Below are positions 48,720 to 58,816 of a stretch of 64,000 nucleotides of DNA, in pieces. The notes beneath the pieces were generated by a model. The model made no database searches, had not been told where the DNA came from, and saw only the letters and a list, made by a program, of their open reading frames with translations. Source of the stretch: Blakeslea trispora (lineage: Eukaryota; Mucoromycota; Mucoromycetes; Mucorales; Choanephoraceae); assembly GCA_025331445.1 (NCBI GenBank), contig JAIWNE010000040.1:124001-188000 (forward strand), given 5' to 3'. Positions within the stretch are counted from its first letter, which is position 1. Each line of letters opens with the position of its first letter. The position numbers and the translations under genes are program-made.

Positions 48720-50510
48720 ATGGCTTCCAACGAGTCAAGCAGAATACTACCGACAGCTGATCACACACAATACCAGTCGATCGGACCATCTGATCTTGAA
48801 GAGGTTAGAGCTTGTAGTAAAATGTTCGATAAGCAAAGGACAAAAAAAAACAGAGCGACTTACTTGGACGAGTGCTTTTTTTTTCTAGCCAAAATACTTT
48901 CGATATAGAACATCTATTATAGGTCTCGTAGTCATTGTATCGATCATTTTCAGTGGAATTGTTGTGTATGGCCTTACATCAAAAGAGAAAAAGACCTTGT
49001 ACAATAATGGGACGCACACTTTTGCTCCTACGGTTATTTTCATATCCTTGGATGGTGTAGTAAATCATGATCTTGACCTTCATGTTACACCCACATTAAC
49101 TCAATTAGGTGAGAAATAAGCAGGGATATATGAACTAGCACTGGTCTTTCTTTATTAACCTATTTCGTTTGAAAAAAAAAAGCTGAGGAAGGTCTTAGAG
49201 CGGAATATATGACACCTTCGTTTCCGGTAAATATCACTAAACAAAACAAAAAAGGACCTCTTTTCTCATGATAATACAAAAAGCCAATCACATTCCCCAA
49301 CCACTGGTCTTTAGTTACTGGTCTATACCCTGAAGCGCATGGAGTTGTAGGCAATTATTTCTACGATGCTTCTTATAACGATAGCTTCTATTACAAGAGC
49401 CCTGAACATAGCTGGGATGAAAAATGGTGGGGCGGTGAACCGGTAAATGTGCTTTTCATATAAAGAAAAATCATGCAATTGATTCTGAGAATCAAATTTT
49501 TTTTTTTGAGACTGATTCTACTGCTACTCTCTAGATCTGGATTACTGCTGTTAGGCAAGGTCAAAAGTCAGGTGTGATTATGTGGCCTGGCTGTAGTACA
49601 GAATTCAACAAGATGAGACCTACCTATTCTGTTCCTTACAGTGATTATGTTACTTTTGATGAAAAAGTAGACCAAGTGTTTGATTGGTTTGATTTGCCTT
49701 TGGAAGACAGACCTCAGTTTATTGGCTTGTATGTCCCTCAGATTGACCAAGCAGGTCATGCTTATGGTCCTTATGCAAATGAGGTAAGATTGTGTTCCTT
49801 AATGATGTTTCTTTCTTTTTTTTTTTGACTCTTATTCTTCTTGTTTTCAGACAATCACACAATTGAAGATAGCTGATCAGAGTATTGCTAGACTCTTGAA
49901 TGGTTTGGAAGAAAGAAATCTGACTGACATTGTTAATGTAATGGTCGTTAGTGATCATGGTATGTCTGAATCAGACAAATCTCGCCTGATATACTATGAT
50001 GATGCCTTGACAAAAGAAGAAATGGATCTGATTTGGCGTATCGAGGCAGAGCCTATGTTAGGTATTCGCCTACGACCTGACGTAGATGAAACGACAGGTG
50101 TCGAAATACTATACCAAGCTTTTAAGAGATTACAGAAATCGTCGGAAACACCCCATTTCAAAGTATATAAGCGTCAAGATTTTCCTGATCGATTTCATTT
50201 CAAACACAATCCTCGCATCCCGCCTTTACTTGTTCTTCCTGATCCCGGTTGGAATTTCGTCACTCACAAGAGATATGATCCCCATCGTGGCGTTGCTTAT
50301 CAACCAAGAGGAGTCCATGGTTACGATAATCTCTCGCCAGAATCAAGAGCTATCTTTGTAGCTCGGGGACCCAATCTTCCTAAAGGTGGGCGTACAGTAA
50401 CTCCCTTTTGGAATGTAGAGCTTTTTAATGTCATGGCTCGCATCTTGGATTTGAAACCAACCAACAACAATAATACTTTAAATGGCATCTTTCAACTGGA
50501 AACAGAATAA
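48720..50510 (+). CDS. Ectonucleotide pyrophosphatase/phosphodiesterase, type II membrane
   Basis: Hydrolyses pyrophosphate or phosphodiester bonds of nucleotides outside the cell or in the secretory lumen (NPP/alkaline-phosphatase superfamily). Six exons (48720-48803, 48889-49108, 49183-49226, 49284-49442, 49535-49783, 49851-50510) give 471 residues. A cytoplasmic N-tail is followed by one membrane anchor at about residues 37-57 (IIGLVVIVSIIFSGIVVYGL) with no cleavable signal. Metal and catalytic motifs are present: [32 protein letters not shown] with the nucleophile Thr of ITFPNH, PQIDQAGHAYGP, VVSDHGM and RGVHGYDN. The family usually has SIDGFR where this has SLDGVV. Orthologous to yeast Npp1/Npp2 at family level. 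Confidence 0.94.
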
Positions 50511-50740
50511 ATAAAATAAAGATCACGGTCCTTTTTTTTTTTAAACTTTAAACACCATCTTGTACCATTTTGGCTGTATGACACTAAAACAAACAAGTTG
50601 AATACTGTTTACAAAAAAGTATAAAGTATTCAATTTGACCATTTTCAGAATCGACAAACAATCTACTATCGAGACATTATAAAATAATCGCTTTTTTTTC
50701 TTTAAAAATAAGACTTTAAATATCTTTTTTAGAAACAATC

Positions 50741-51337
50741 ATGAGTCAAAGAGAACAAATGTCAATTTCATCTATTACCTGTAGCGACACATCTTCTTTC
50801 AAAAAGACGCGACTAGACGACTCATCTGCATTGTACCCGTGTCATCGGATGACTCATAGCTATTCTTACCCCGGTACTGATCCTACTCCATATATGTCAC
50901 GGCCTTCCTTGGACGAGTCATCCTATGTCGATTCACCACCTCCTTCACCTCATTCTATAGATTATCCAACCTTACCTATACCTCACTTTCTAAGAGAGGA
51001 TGACCTAAACTTACAAGAAAGAAGACAGAGAAACAAAGCTGCTTCTGCAAAGTACCGCCAAAAGAAGAACATGCAGCAACATGAGATGCGCATCATGATC
51101 CAACAATTATCAGAGCGCAATGCTGTGCTAGAAAGACAGATGCGCGAATTGCGGGAAGAGAATCACAAGTTAAGGACAACCACAGATAAACTAAGGGGTC
51201 GGTGTGTTGCCAAAAAGATGTTGCGCCAATGGATAGAAAAACGAGAAGCTTCAAATCATCATCAGCCGTATGGTGCCGGTGCGAATGAATTTAGTGATGG
51301 AGATGATGATTTGAATAGTTTATGCTCTGATATATAG
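50741..51337 (+). CDS. bZIP transcription factor (Gcn4/Cys-3/ATF4-like)
   Basis: Single exon, 198 residues. The basic region at residues 94-110 (ERRQRNKAASAKYRQKK) carries the N-x7-R core of the Gcn4/Cys-3/ATF4 class with AASAKYR. A leucine zipper follows with Leu at 123, 130, 137, 144 and 151, exactly seven apart. The N-terminal half is Ser/Pro-rich with acidic patches, likely an activation region; the C-terminus is acidic (DGDDDLNSLCSDI). Such factors control sulphur or amino-acid metabolism in other fungi; the target genes here are unknown. It starts 230 bp after the phosphodiesterase stop on the same strand but should have its own promoter. Confidence 0.92.
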   Translation: MSQREQMSISSITCSDTSSFKKTRLDDSSALYPCHRMTHSYSYPGTDPTPYMSRPSLDESSYVDSPPPSPHSIDYPTLPIPHFLREDDLNLQERRQRNKAASAKYRQKKNMQQHEMRIMIQQLSERNAVLERQMRELREENHKLRTTTDKLRGRCVAKKMLRQWIEKREASNHHQPYGAGANEFSDGDDDLNSLCSDI

Positions 51338-52672
51338 TTTGTGTATAGTTTGTATTTTAGAAATAATAAACCAAGATTTGTTATGTTTAAGATCTTGCAG
51401 ATACTCTCAAAGGAATAGGGCGCAAAAAAAAAAGTGAATCATAAGACGACATATTTTTTAAAGTTGTAGATTGCCCTTAGAATAGCGTTTTAGCATCTCT
51501 GAAACACACATTTACAACTATTTTGATTTCCTCCCCCCTTCTTCTCTTTCTTGTTGAAAAGAGTCTCAAGGAGGGGATTGAGAGCTTTGTTTGTCAAGTG
51601 CTGGTTCTGGATCATCACTACTGTAAGCAGAATGGGATGCGTTGCTATTGTAGTATGACCTTGAATACTTGCAAACAAAAACCAAGACAAGTGTTGCCCA
51701 TGAATGACATGAAATAAAAAAAAAAAAAGATAAAGCATTCAAAACCGCCATGTCTTTTTTATCAAGACTGCATGGCTTGTGCAATGATACACGTTGCTTG
51801 TCCTATTTTCTTTTTTAAAATGACGATTGGAGGATTCCTTTGATTTTATTACCATCATAGCACATATGTAGATCAGTCTTGTGCGGTATAAAGAGATGTA
51901 TGATAGCTGCATCCATCCCTTGAGGCTATTGTCTTGTTTGCAAGTCTTGCATCCAACAATAGCTGGTAGCTATTTTAATGCAGAACATGAAACAACATGA
52001 GTAAAAACAGATTAAATGGAGATTAGGGTATATGCTTTCCAAACAAAAGAATAAGCTGATAAAAAAAAAAAGTAACGAGACTTTTTTTTTTTCTTTGCTT
52101 TGTGTTGAGATACTGACAAATAACAATAGCGATTTTCAAGCCATAGATTTCATCATGTCTGTATTAAAAAACGTAATTAGATATGAAACACTATTAGCTG
52201 TAGGTGTTACAAAAACAACGTTTTTTTTGGGGGGCAGTAGCTTTAAACAATAAAACAAAGGAAAGTGATCTAATTACAACTGCATAAAGAATATTGACTG
52301 ATGCACAATCAAAAGATACAATCATCATCTTTAGAATTACTGTTCTATTTCGATATATATATATAGATATAGATTTAATGATTTATTTATAGGTTCATAT
52401 TGGCTAAGCATAGGCTTGACCAGTAAGACAAACTTTGTCATCTCCGCCAAACAAGGCAGTGTTATGCAAGCGTTTCTCTCTTCTTTTTTTTTAAAGGACA
52501 TGGGAAAAGTGGGTTTAATGTGTATGGTCTAAACAAGAGTAAATACAGATTCTCCCCGCTCTTTAGTGGTATCTAGATGCAAGTGTGTGTATGTATAGAT
52601 ATGTAAGAGATATTTACAGAAATAATAGAAACTACAGGTATTTCTCTTTCTTTTGTTTGTTTTGCAATGACT
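51338..52672. other. Intergenic region
   Basis: About 1.3 kb, AT-rich, with A runs at 51718-51728 and 52061-52070, T run at 52084-52092 and TATATATATA near 52353. A minus-strand open end near 52400-52470 (NTALFGGDDKVCLTGQAYA then stop) is isolated, with a stop shortly upstream. No gene supported. Confidence 0.5.
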
Positions 52673-53164
52673 TCATTCCAAATACTCCAATGCGTCAACA
52701 AACTCTTCTTCTTGTGCTTCTGTGTCAAGACTTTTCGATACAATGTTGTCTTGAGATACAATCACAGTAACCATATCATTGAAGGAGACTGACTTTGAGC
52801 GAGCCTTTTTGGTAGGCAATGTTTCATCAATACAGTTTTGAGTGGATGAGTTCTGTAGAGTGTTTCTTTCTAATATCAATTCTTGCTCGCTTTTCTTTCG
52901 CTCCTCTCCTAGCCATGATCTTTTAGATTTCAATATACAACGTGTGTTTTGCCAATGATGCGATTTTGTGTGGTTAGGCTGTTTGGGTGCCATTCTTGGA
53001 CTGGATGATATCAGACGATTGACATGTTCGTCTTTAGTAAGGTAGAGTGAAAATAGTTGATAGATGGAAGTATCGATATCTATTTCCTTTTGGGTTCTGG
53101 TCCCTGAGTGATAATTGTCATGAAAGACGGGGTATAAGACAGAGGTATGTGATTTAGCTTCCAT
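52673..53164 (-). CDS. Uncharacterised 163-residue protein with RVxF-like motif
   Basis: Single-exon frame. The protein is hydrophilic with a basic middle (HTKSHHWQNTRCILKSKRSW) and an acidic end (DTEAQEEEFVDALEYLE). Residues 124-128 read KSVSF, followed by an acidic Asn-Asp: this fits the [RK]-x(0,1)-[VI]-x-[FW] docking motif for protein phosphatase 1. That suggests, without proving, a PP1 regulatory or targeting protein. The segment ARSKSVSFNDMVTVIV is the most structured-looking part. No wider family recognised; no signal peptide or membrane segment. The motif is short and can occur by chance. Confidence 0.55.
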   Translation of the reverse strand: MEAKSHTSVLYPVFHDNYHSGTRTQKEIDIDTSIYQLFSLYLTKDEHVNRLISSSPRMAPKQPNHTKSHHWQNTRCILKSKRSWLGEERKKSEQELILERNTLQNSSTQNCIDETLPTKKARSKSVSFNDMVTVIVSQDNIVSKSLDTEAQEEEFVDALEYLE

Positions 53165-53939
53165 TTGGTCAACAAATTAAAGTATCTTTTTAAAAAAAGG
53201 GAAAAATAAAATAAAATCATAAGAAAAAACAAGAGGTTATTTATATGCAAGACCCCTCAATATTTGCGTAGATTAGCTACCTTATTTGGATAGACTCATT
53301 TATAGGGGTTTTTTTTTTTTTGTATAATCGAGACAAAAAGATGTAGTACTGAGCTGGACTATTCATGGTTTTAAATTAAATGACAAAATTATTACTATTC
53401 CTGCAAATGAAGGATTGCCTAAGGTGTTACCATCAAGCGCTAAGCCATCCATGGTTTGCTTTTCGAAAAAAAGTGATCCTATGAAAGGCACTCCTTGGCC
53501 CCAAGTCAAGATGGAATAAAAGAAAAAAGATGTCATAGAAAAAGTTATTTTTTTTTTGCAGCTTTGGTATGGATGGAATATCGACTTGCTTGTTGATAAC
53601 CTACTCTTATTAGAGATTACAAGGTCCACTTTGTTCTATTAGTGATAATAGCTAATTTCTTGACAGCTTGCTATGAAAAAAAAAGAAAGCAGTAAGGCCT
53701 TACCAATTGAATGATAAATTTTATTTTAATCACAGGCAAGGTTAAATGTACTCCTTTTTTCTTTTAGATCATATAGTAAGAAATTGAACAAGAAAGAAAG
53801 AGGGAGAGTTGTCATCTAATGCCTATCGGTCACACTTTAGCGTATTACTATTCAAGCAATAGATTCGACAAGGTTTTTTTTTTATTGATTTCCTGTGCTA
53901 ACAAATGCTATAGCTAAGGGGTTTGAGATAATAATGTGA

Positions 53940-53948
<9 letters not shown>

Positions 53949-54020
<72 letters not shown>
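53949..54020. repeat. (CT)36 dinucleotide microsatellite
   Basis: An uninterrupted run of 36 CT units, preceded by an imperfect TTCTCTTT lead. It is the longest simple repeat in the window. Purine on one strand and pyrimidine on the other allow triplex (H-DNA) structure. It is probably length-polymorphic. Confidence 0.98.
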
Positions 54021-54023
<3 letters not shown>

Positions 54024-54465
54024 TTTTGTGGGCCGGCTTTAATCTGGCTTGATTGAATTTGTTGTCTCTGTATTCGAGAACATGGTAACATAAAATCATG
54101 CTTTTCAGACACAACCTCTCTATTCATTGCTTCTAAGCCTTTCATCACATTCCAATCGCCTTGTTTCAAACCTTTTGTTATATATATAAAAGTATCACAA
54201 CACGTTTCACACATTCATTTTAAACCAGGCTTCTCTAATCATCAACTAAAAATGAGTTATAAAAGGAGTGATAAGTTATGGGCCATTTATCTCTAAGCTA
54301 TACAATCACTAGTGTAAACTTCTATCATGTCTTTCTTTTTGTTTTGTTTGACTTGTGTCAGCCTTCCTGTCTTTCTTTTTCTTTCTTTATTTAGTTTATG
54401 ATGAGCATTCTTTTGTTTTATTTGTTTGTTTATTTTTGCCTGATTTAATTAGTCTGACAAACTCT

Positions 54466-54602
54466 AGGTGCCGTAAAACGAGGGAGGAAGAGAGAGAGGA
54501 GAGACCGAGTGCATCCTTTAAAAGAAAGAGATCAAACGCCGTAAAAAGTGCCGAGTTTGTTTTTATTCGGTGGTCATGCCGTAAGAGGTGCCGAAGAACC
54601 AT
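54466..54602 (+). repeat. Cluster of degenerate GTGCCG / GCCGTAA motifs
   Basis: GGTGCCGTAAAAC, then GCCGTAAAAAGTGCCGAG, then TGCCGTAAGAGGTGCCGAAG occur within 137 bp, far more GC-rich than the surroundings. GCCGTAA appears three times and GTGCCG three times. Could be a binding-site cluster or a relic; no function is shown. Confidence 0.4.
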
Positions 54603-55581
54603 AAAACTTTTGATTCCACTCTAGTTAAATGGCTTTTTTCAAGAAACAAGTTTAATTGAAAATAGGTATATTGAAGAGATTTTTTTTTTTTTTTTTATTC
54701 AGGGCCATAAAGTAATATTATTCTTTTGTGGGTTTAGTTGGTATTTTTTCTTTGAACAAGTGTAAAATACAATGTTTTTTTTATATATAGGGTACAAAAA
54801 TCCCATTTTAGGACTGTAAGTTTCAAAAGAAACCCCTTTGTCTATGCATTTGAGTGGTCTTTATGACTAAATAAAAGTTATGGCCATTATATGAGTAAAA
54901 AAAATATATATATATAGGTAATAACTCGAGGCATCAATTTGCAGTTCAACTTGTTTTTTTTTATAGTACATTGATGGATGGAAACAATTCCATGAAGCTA
55001 TATATGACCCTTTTCTTGAGAAAGAAAACAATGACTAAATAGAGTGATAAAACTTGATTGTGATACTTGAATTTGAAGGCTCAATCGTCCTTTACTTTTT
55101 TATTGAACCATCATTCTAGCTTAACAAAAAAAAAGACCTTTCTTTCCTTTTCACCATTGTACTTTCTTTGGTATTTTTTTTTTTTTTTTTTTTTTGCTTG
55201 GATTTGCCTTTTTCAAACATTATATAAATTAGTGCTAAATATCAAAATGCCATCCTATGTGAGCAACCATACCTTGTACATTTTTATATATCTTTATCTT
55301 CATGAATGCATTCAACTCACAAGCTAATGATACTCTATGCATTTTCTGATATACATGATTAATCTTAAAAAAAAAAAGGGTTTTATTATGTTGTAACGAG
55401 GTTAATTGGCTGTGCCCAAAGATGGCCTCTGAGGCCGAAATCGTGCTAGTTTATCTCTGCCCATTAAGTCACAATAGGCAAACAGCCTTAATTTTTTTTT
55501 TCTACAATATTTTTTTTCTTTATTTCTTAAAGATAGTTTGACGCGAGCGTTACTTTTTTTTTCTTTTTCTGAAATTCCATT

Positions 55582-56640
55582 ATGCCTGATCTTATTGCTC
55601 ATTGCCTTGAACGTCTTAACTTGGAAGAGCCAGACAAAGTAAAAGGAAAGGCCAACCAGTTTTTTGGTCAGCTTAATAGTCTACCTGTCAAATTGTTTGA
55701 TAAAGGTCCCAATCTAAAAGCAGTAATAGCCATTCAATTAGCCTATGAAAGGTAAATTTAAAAAAGTGTGTGTGTTATATACATCTATACCAAGTTCATA
55801 CCTATCACTCATTATTACAGCTTAGTCTAGGTTATCATGATTGGAGTATCAAGTTGGCTTCTCAGCTTGCAGGCTGTACACCTGCAAATTATGATTCAGT
55901 ACTGAGCAATATACGGAAACAACTGAACATTCAACCCTCTATCTCACTAGATACCTTGAGTATCGCTTTAGGCTCATCCACTATGTTGCATTCTGTAAAG
56001 GATTTATGGAACAGCTTTACTGTGAGCTATCTTGAGGAACTAAAGGGAATGAAAAGAGCCAATGCTGAAAAGGAATTGGAACTACCTTGTTGGAAAGGAG
56101 CTGTCACTTATTGTTGTGCTAAAGCATTTGGTGTAAGTAGGCAAAGCAATTGTATTATTAGAGACTAATTATTATTATTAACAGGAAGCATTACCAAAAG
56201 ATCGTCTACATGCTCTTTGTGGATGCAGTTTAGCAGAATTGAACAAGTGTATCAAGATAATTCAATCCACTTCTGAAGAAAAGATCATCGAACTCAAGAA
56301 TGCGTCTTCCAAGCCCAGTCGAGCCAGTCGAAGAAGTGCAGTCAAAGAAGCCTCAACACCATCATCACAGACAACCAGATCAAGGACAACGAAAAAGGAT
56401 ACAACCACAAAGCAATCAAAGGCAGATCAAGAAGAGTCTGTTGTCGAAACACGGAAACGAAAACGTGCTACACAGAATCAGACTGTGCCTGTTGAACTAT
56501 CGGAAAAAGTGCGGATACGTCCCAAGTCAGGTATTGTCTCTATGATTGACCATCAGGACTACCAAAAATCAAAGCGGTATTCGGAATACATCCAATGGAA
56601 ATCTAGACTTATTGAGCAATTGTCTTGGCAAAAACATTAA
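55582..56640 (+). CDS. ORC6: Origin recognition complex subunit 6
   Basis: Part of the six-subunit complex that marks replication origins and loads MCM helicase. Exons 55582-55751, 55826-56132 and 56185-56640 give 310 residues. The N-terminal half matches the ORC6 cyclin-like (TFIIB-like) fold: LERLNLEEPDKVKGKANQFF, then LASQLAGCTPANYDSVLSNI, a second repeat with LDTLSIALGSSTMLHSVKDL and WKGAVTYCCAKAFG. The C-terminal half is a disordered basic Ser/Thr/Lys-rich tail (KPSRASRRSAVKEAS, RKRKRA), which may hold nuclear import and CDK sites. The second acceptor was taken at 55825 (CTTAG) because the nearer ACAG leads to a stop. A Tc1 transposon starts 88 bp after the stop. Confidence 0.85.
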
Positions 56641-56728
56641 TTAAACTTGAGTTTCTTTCTTGTTGATTTGTATGACAAGCATCATTTGATTGGGTATTTC
56701 CCCCCCCCTTTTTTTCTCCAATGTAATA

Positions 56729-56751
56729 CAGTCACACCCAAAAGTGTTTAG
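56729..56751 (+). repeat. Left terminal inverted repeat of Tc1 element
   Basis: 23 bp, exactly reverse-complementary to 58048-58070, preceded by TA. Confidence 0.97.
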
Positions 56752-56834
56752 TCCTAAATCAAATATGCATTAAATTCCTAAAGAACGTTGGTGTTCTTTC
56801 CTTTATTTCCTATCACTTTTTTAAGTAAAACAAC

Positions 56835-57902
56835 ATGAACCATACATCAAACGAAAGCTCTGAGTCTCGTAAGAACGTCTATCACAATGATTTTGTACGT
56901 GGAGGTGTTTATTTTCTTCGAAAGTCTGGAATGAAGTATAAGGACATTGAAGCACTAACAGGTGTAAACAAGAAGTCTGCACGAAGTATAGTGGTTGGAA
57001 TTGAGAAAAATGAGTCTTTTGAGAAACGCAAGACTCCAGGTAGAAAGCCCAAGGGATCAGAAGCCGATATCAGATTGCTTGTTCGATATGTGCAGAAGGA
57101 ACCATTCGCAACTTTTTCTCAGGTTCAAGCCTATGCTGCCACGTTTAGTTTGATCGTCAACAAAAAGACCATCATCAGCTATCTGGCTCAGAAGGGATTC
57201 AATTCATACTGGGCAGCTTATAAGCCAACTCTTACTGACCGTCATAGAGAATCCAGGTTGAATTGGGCTCTTGGCCATGTCAATTGGGACATTGACCAGT
57301 GGAAAGGAGTAGTATGGTCCGATGAGGTACGTTTTCGGGTCGAGAACAATGATTGCGCTGCTCGAGTTATTCGAAAGAAAGGCACACGATATGACCAAAG
57401 AAATATACTCGAAACAACCAAATGGGGCAAAGGATCAGTAATGGTCTGGGCTTGCTTTTGTGCGGAGGGTTTTGGTCCCCTTGTGATCGTTGAAGGTAAC
57501 ATGAATCAAGATGTTTATATCGATACTTTGGCCAAGCACTTCCACCCTTGGTTCAAAGAATTGCATGATAAACATCAGAGGGACTATATTTTGCAAGAAG
57601 ACGGTGCTACCTGCCACACAGGTGCCTATGCTCGTTGGTGGAAGGAGGGTCATCAAATCAGCGGCTTTGATTACTGGCCAGCTCAAAGCCCTGATTTGAA
57701 CCCTATCGAGCATGTGTGGTGGGAGCTGGAGAAGCGTCTTGCATCCCAGAGGCATACCGTTTCTAATGTGAATGAGTTGAAGGCGCTGATCCAGCAGGAA
57801 TGGGAGCAAATTGGGCTCGACTTTGCCGCTACTCTAGTCGAAAGCATGACGGCTAGATGTCAATCTGTGATTGACGCTAAAGGTGGGCATACTAAATATT
57901 AA
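56835..57902 (+). CDS. Tc1/mariner transposase
   Basis: Cut-and-paste transposase, 355 residues, no intron, no internal stop. The N-terminus has helix-turn-helix DNA-binding segments (KSGMKYKDIEALTGVNKKSARSIV) followed by the linker KRKTPGRKPKG. The catalytic DDE domain shows VVWSDEVRF (first Asp), YILQEDGATCHT (second Asp) and QSPDLNPIEHVWWELEKRL (Glu); by my count 35 residues lie between the second Asp and the Glu. The GSVMVWACF block is typical of Tc1 transposases. Start at 56835 follows an AT-rich leader from the left TIR. Likely functional on sequence grounds. Confidence 0.96.
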   Translation: MNHTSNESSESRKNVYHNDFVRGGVYFLRKSGMKYKDIEALTGVNKKSARSIVVGIEKNESFEKRKTPGRKPKGSEADIRLLVRYVQKEPFATFSQVQAYAATFSLIVNKKTIISYLAQKGFNSYWAAYKPTLTDRHRESRLNWALGHVNWDIDQWKGVVWSDEVRFRVENNDCAARVIRKKGTRYDQRNILETTKWGKGSVMVWACFCAEGFGPLVIVEGNMNQDVYIDTLAKHFHPWFKELHDKHQRDYILQEDGATCHTGAYARWWKEGHQISGFDYWPAQSPDLNPIEHVWWELEKRLASQRHTVSNVNELKALIQQEWEQIGLDFAATLVESMTARCQSVIDAKGGHTKY

Positions 57903-58047
57903 ATTGCCCACTTTTTTTTTTTTAATAAAATAAACAACTTTATCTTTTATTTTGCGAAGTTTGAGGTCTCTACAACATGCACAACTCATACAAACTATTG
58001 TCAATGATAGAGTAATATTTCACCCTTAAATTTTTGGAAAAAAAGGC

Positions 58048-58070
58048 CTAAACACTTTTGGGTGTGACTG
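58048..58070 (-). repeat. Right terminal inverted repeat of Tc1 element
   Basis: 23 bp, exact inverted copy of 56729-56751, followed by TA. Confidence 0.97.
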
Positions 58071-58072
58071 TA

Positions 58073-58816
58073 GAATGTCTATTCAAAGTAGTGCATAATG
58101 TAAAAAAAAATAGTCTGATAAACTTTGGGTTTAGAAATTGCGCGTATATTTAAATGTTGATTGACAACACTAAATTTCTTATTTAAGCAAAAAGAACACA
58201 AGTTGACCCAAATCACCCTATTGTATGGTCATCTCTTTCTTGTACTGAGCAATAACAAGGCATATGCACTTTAATAACAAATGCGTAAACAGACTCCTAC
58301 AATATGTGTGATTTATACAAAAAACTTCAATTTAAGTGTGTGCAACCTTAGTTTTGATTTGAAATCTCTCCTCCCTTTGAAATACTCTTGGCTTTTTTTT
58401 TTTTTTTTTTATTAGAAAGTTCCTTCTAAAAGAAATGTTTTTGAGAAGGGTTTGACCCTTACTTTAATAAATTACTGTGGCTTCTGTTCAGATAGAATAA
58501 AGATCCAGACTATCGTCTATTTTCCTTCTTTTTGGCTTTGTTATATGCAGATCCCTAGAGAGGATACACATGAAAAAAAACAAAATAGTGTGTATCACCT
58601 AATGCTGACATTGATTCTCAAAAAAAAAAGGGCATAAACTCTTTTTTTTTTTTTTCTTTTTTTTTTTACATCTTCTTTTCTTTCATAAAGACTTTCCTTC
58701 TTCTTTTCTCTCTCTTTTTTTTTTTTATTATAAATTCGAATTAAACGTATTTTTTCTTACCTTACCCATTCAAGTCTATTTATTTCTCATTCATCGCAAA
58801 AAATAGAGATCAGAAT
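58073..58816. other. Promoter region of the GT8-GT64 gene
   Basis: AT-rich with long T runs at 58396-58413, 58640-58667 and 58715-58727, and pyrimidine-rich sequence up to the ATG at 58817. No gene seen. Confidence 0.55.

Larger units (their letters stand above)
53165..55581. other. Long intergenic region with simple repeats
   Basis: About 2.4 kb. Contains a (CT)36 microsatellite, a cluster of GTGCCG/GCCGTAA motifs (54466-54602), T runs at 53310-53320, 54681-54698 and 55175-55194, and TATATATATA at 54906-54916. A minus ORF at 53629-53363 is unrecognised. The right end is the ORC6 promoter. Confidence 0.5.
56729..58070 (+). mobile_element. Tc1/mariner-type DNA transposon, structurally complete
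   Basis: A 1,342-bp element with perfect 23-bp terminal inverted repeats (56729-56751 and 58048-58070, beginning CAGTCACACCCAAAAG), flanked by TA on both sides (56727-56728, 58071-58072) as expected for Tc1/mariner target-site duplication. One long transposase frame fills most of it. Identical TIRs and an unbroken frame point to recent insertion. It sits between ORC6 and the GT8-GT64 gene without breaking either. Confidence 0.97.

Noticed and set aside
52400..52470. Minus-strand peptide NTALFGGDDKVCLTGQAYA before a stop
   Set aside because: A stop lies about 30 nt upstream and there is no convincing acceptor, so it is probably chance.
53363..53629. 88-codon minus ORF with a Gly-rich C-terminus
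   Set aside because: Starts in low-complexity sequence and has no recognised family or splice context.
53882..54214. ORF of alternating Arg-Glu across the CT repeat
   Set aside because: An artefact of translating the dinucleotide repeat.
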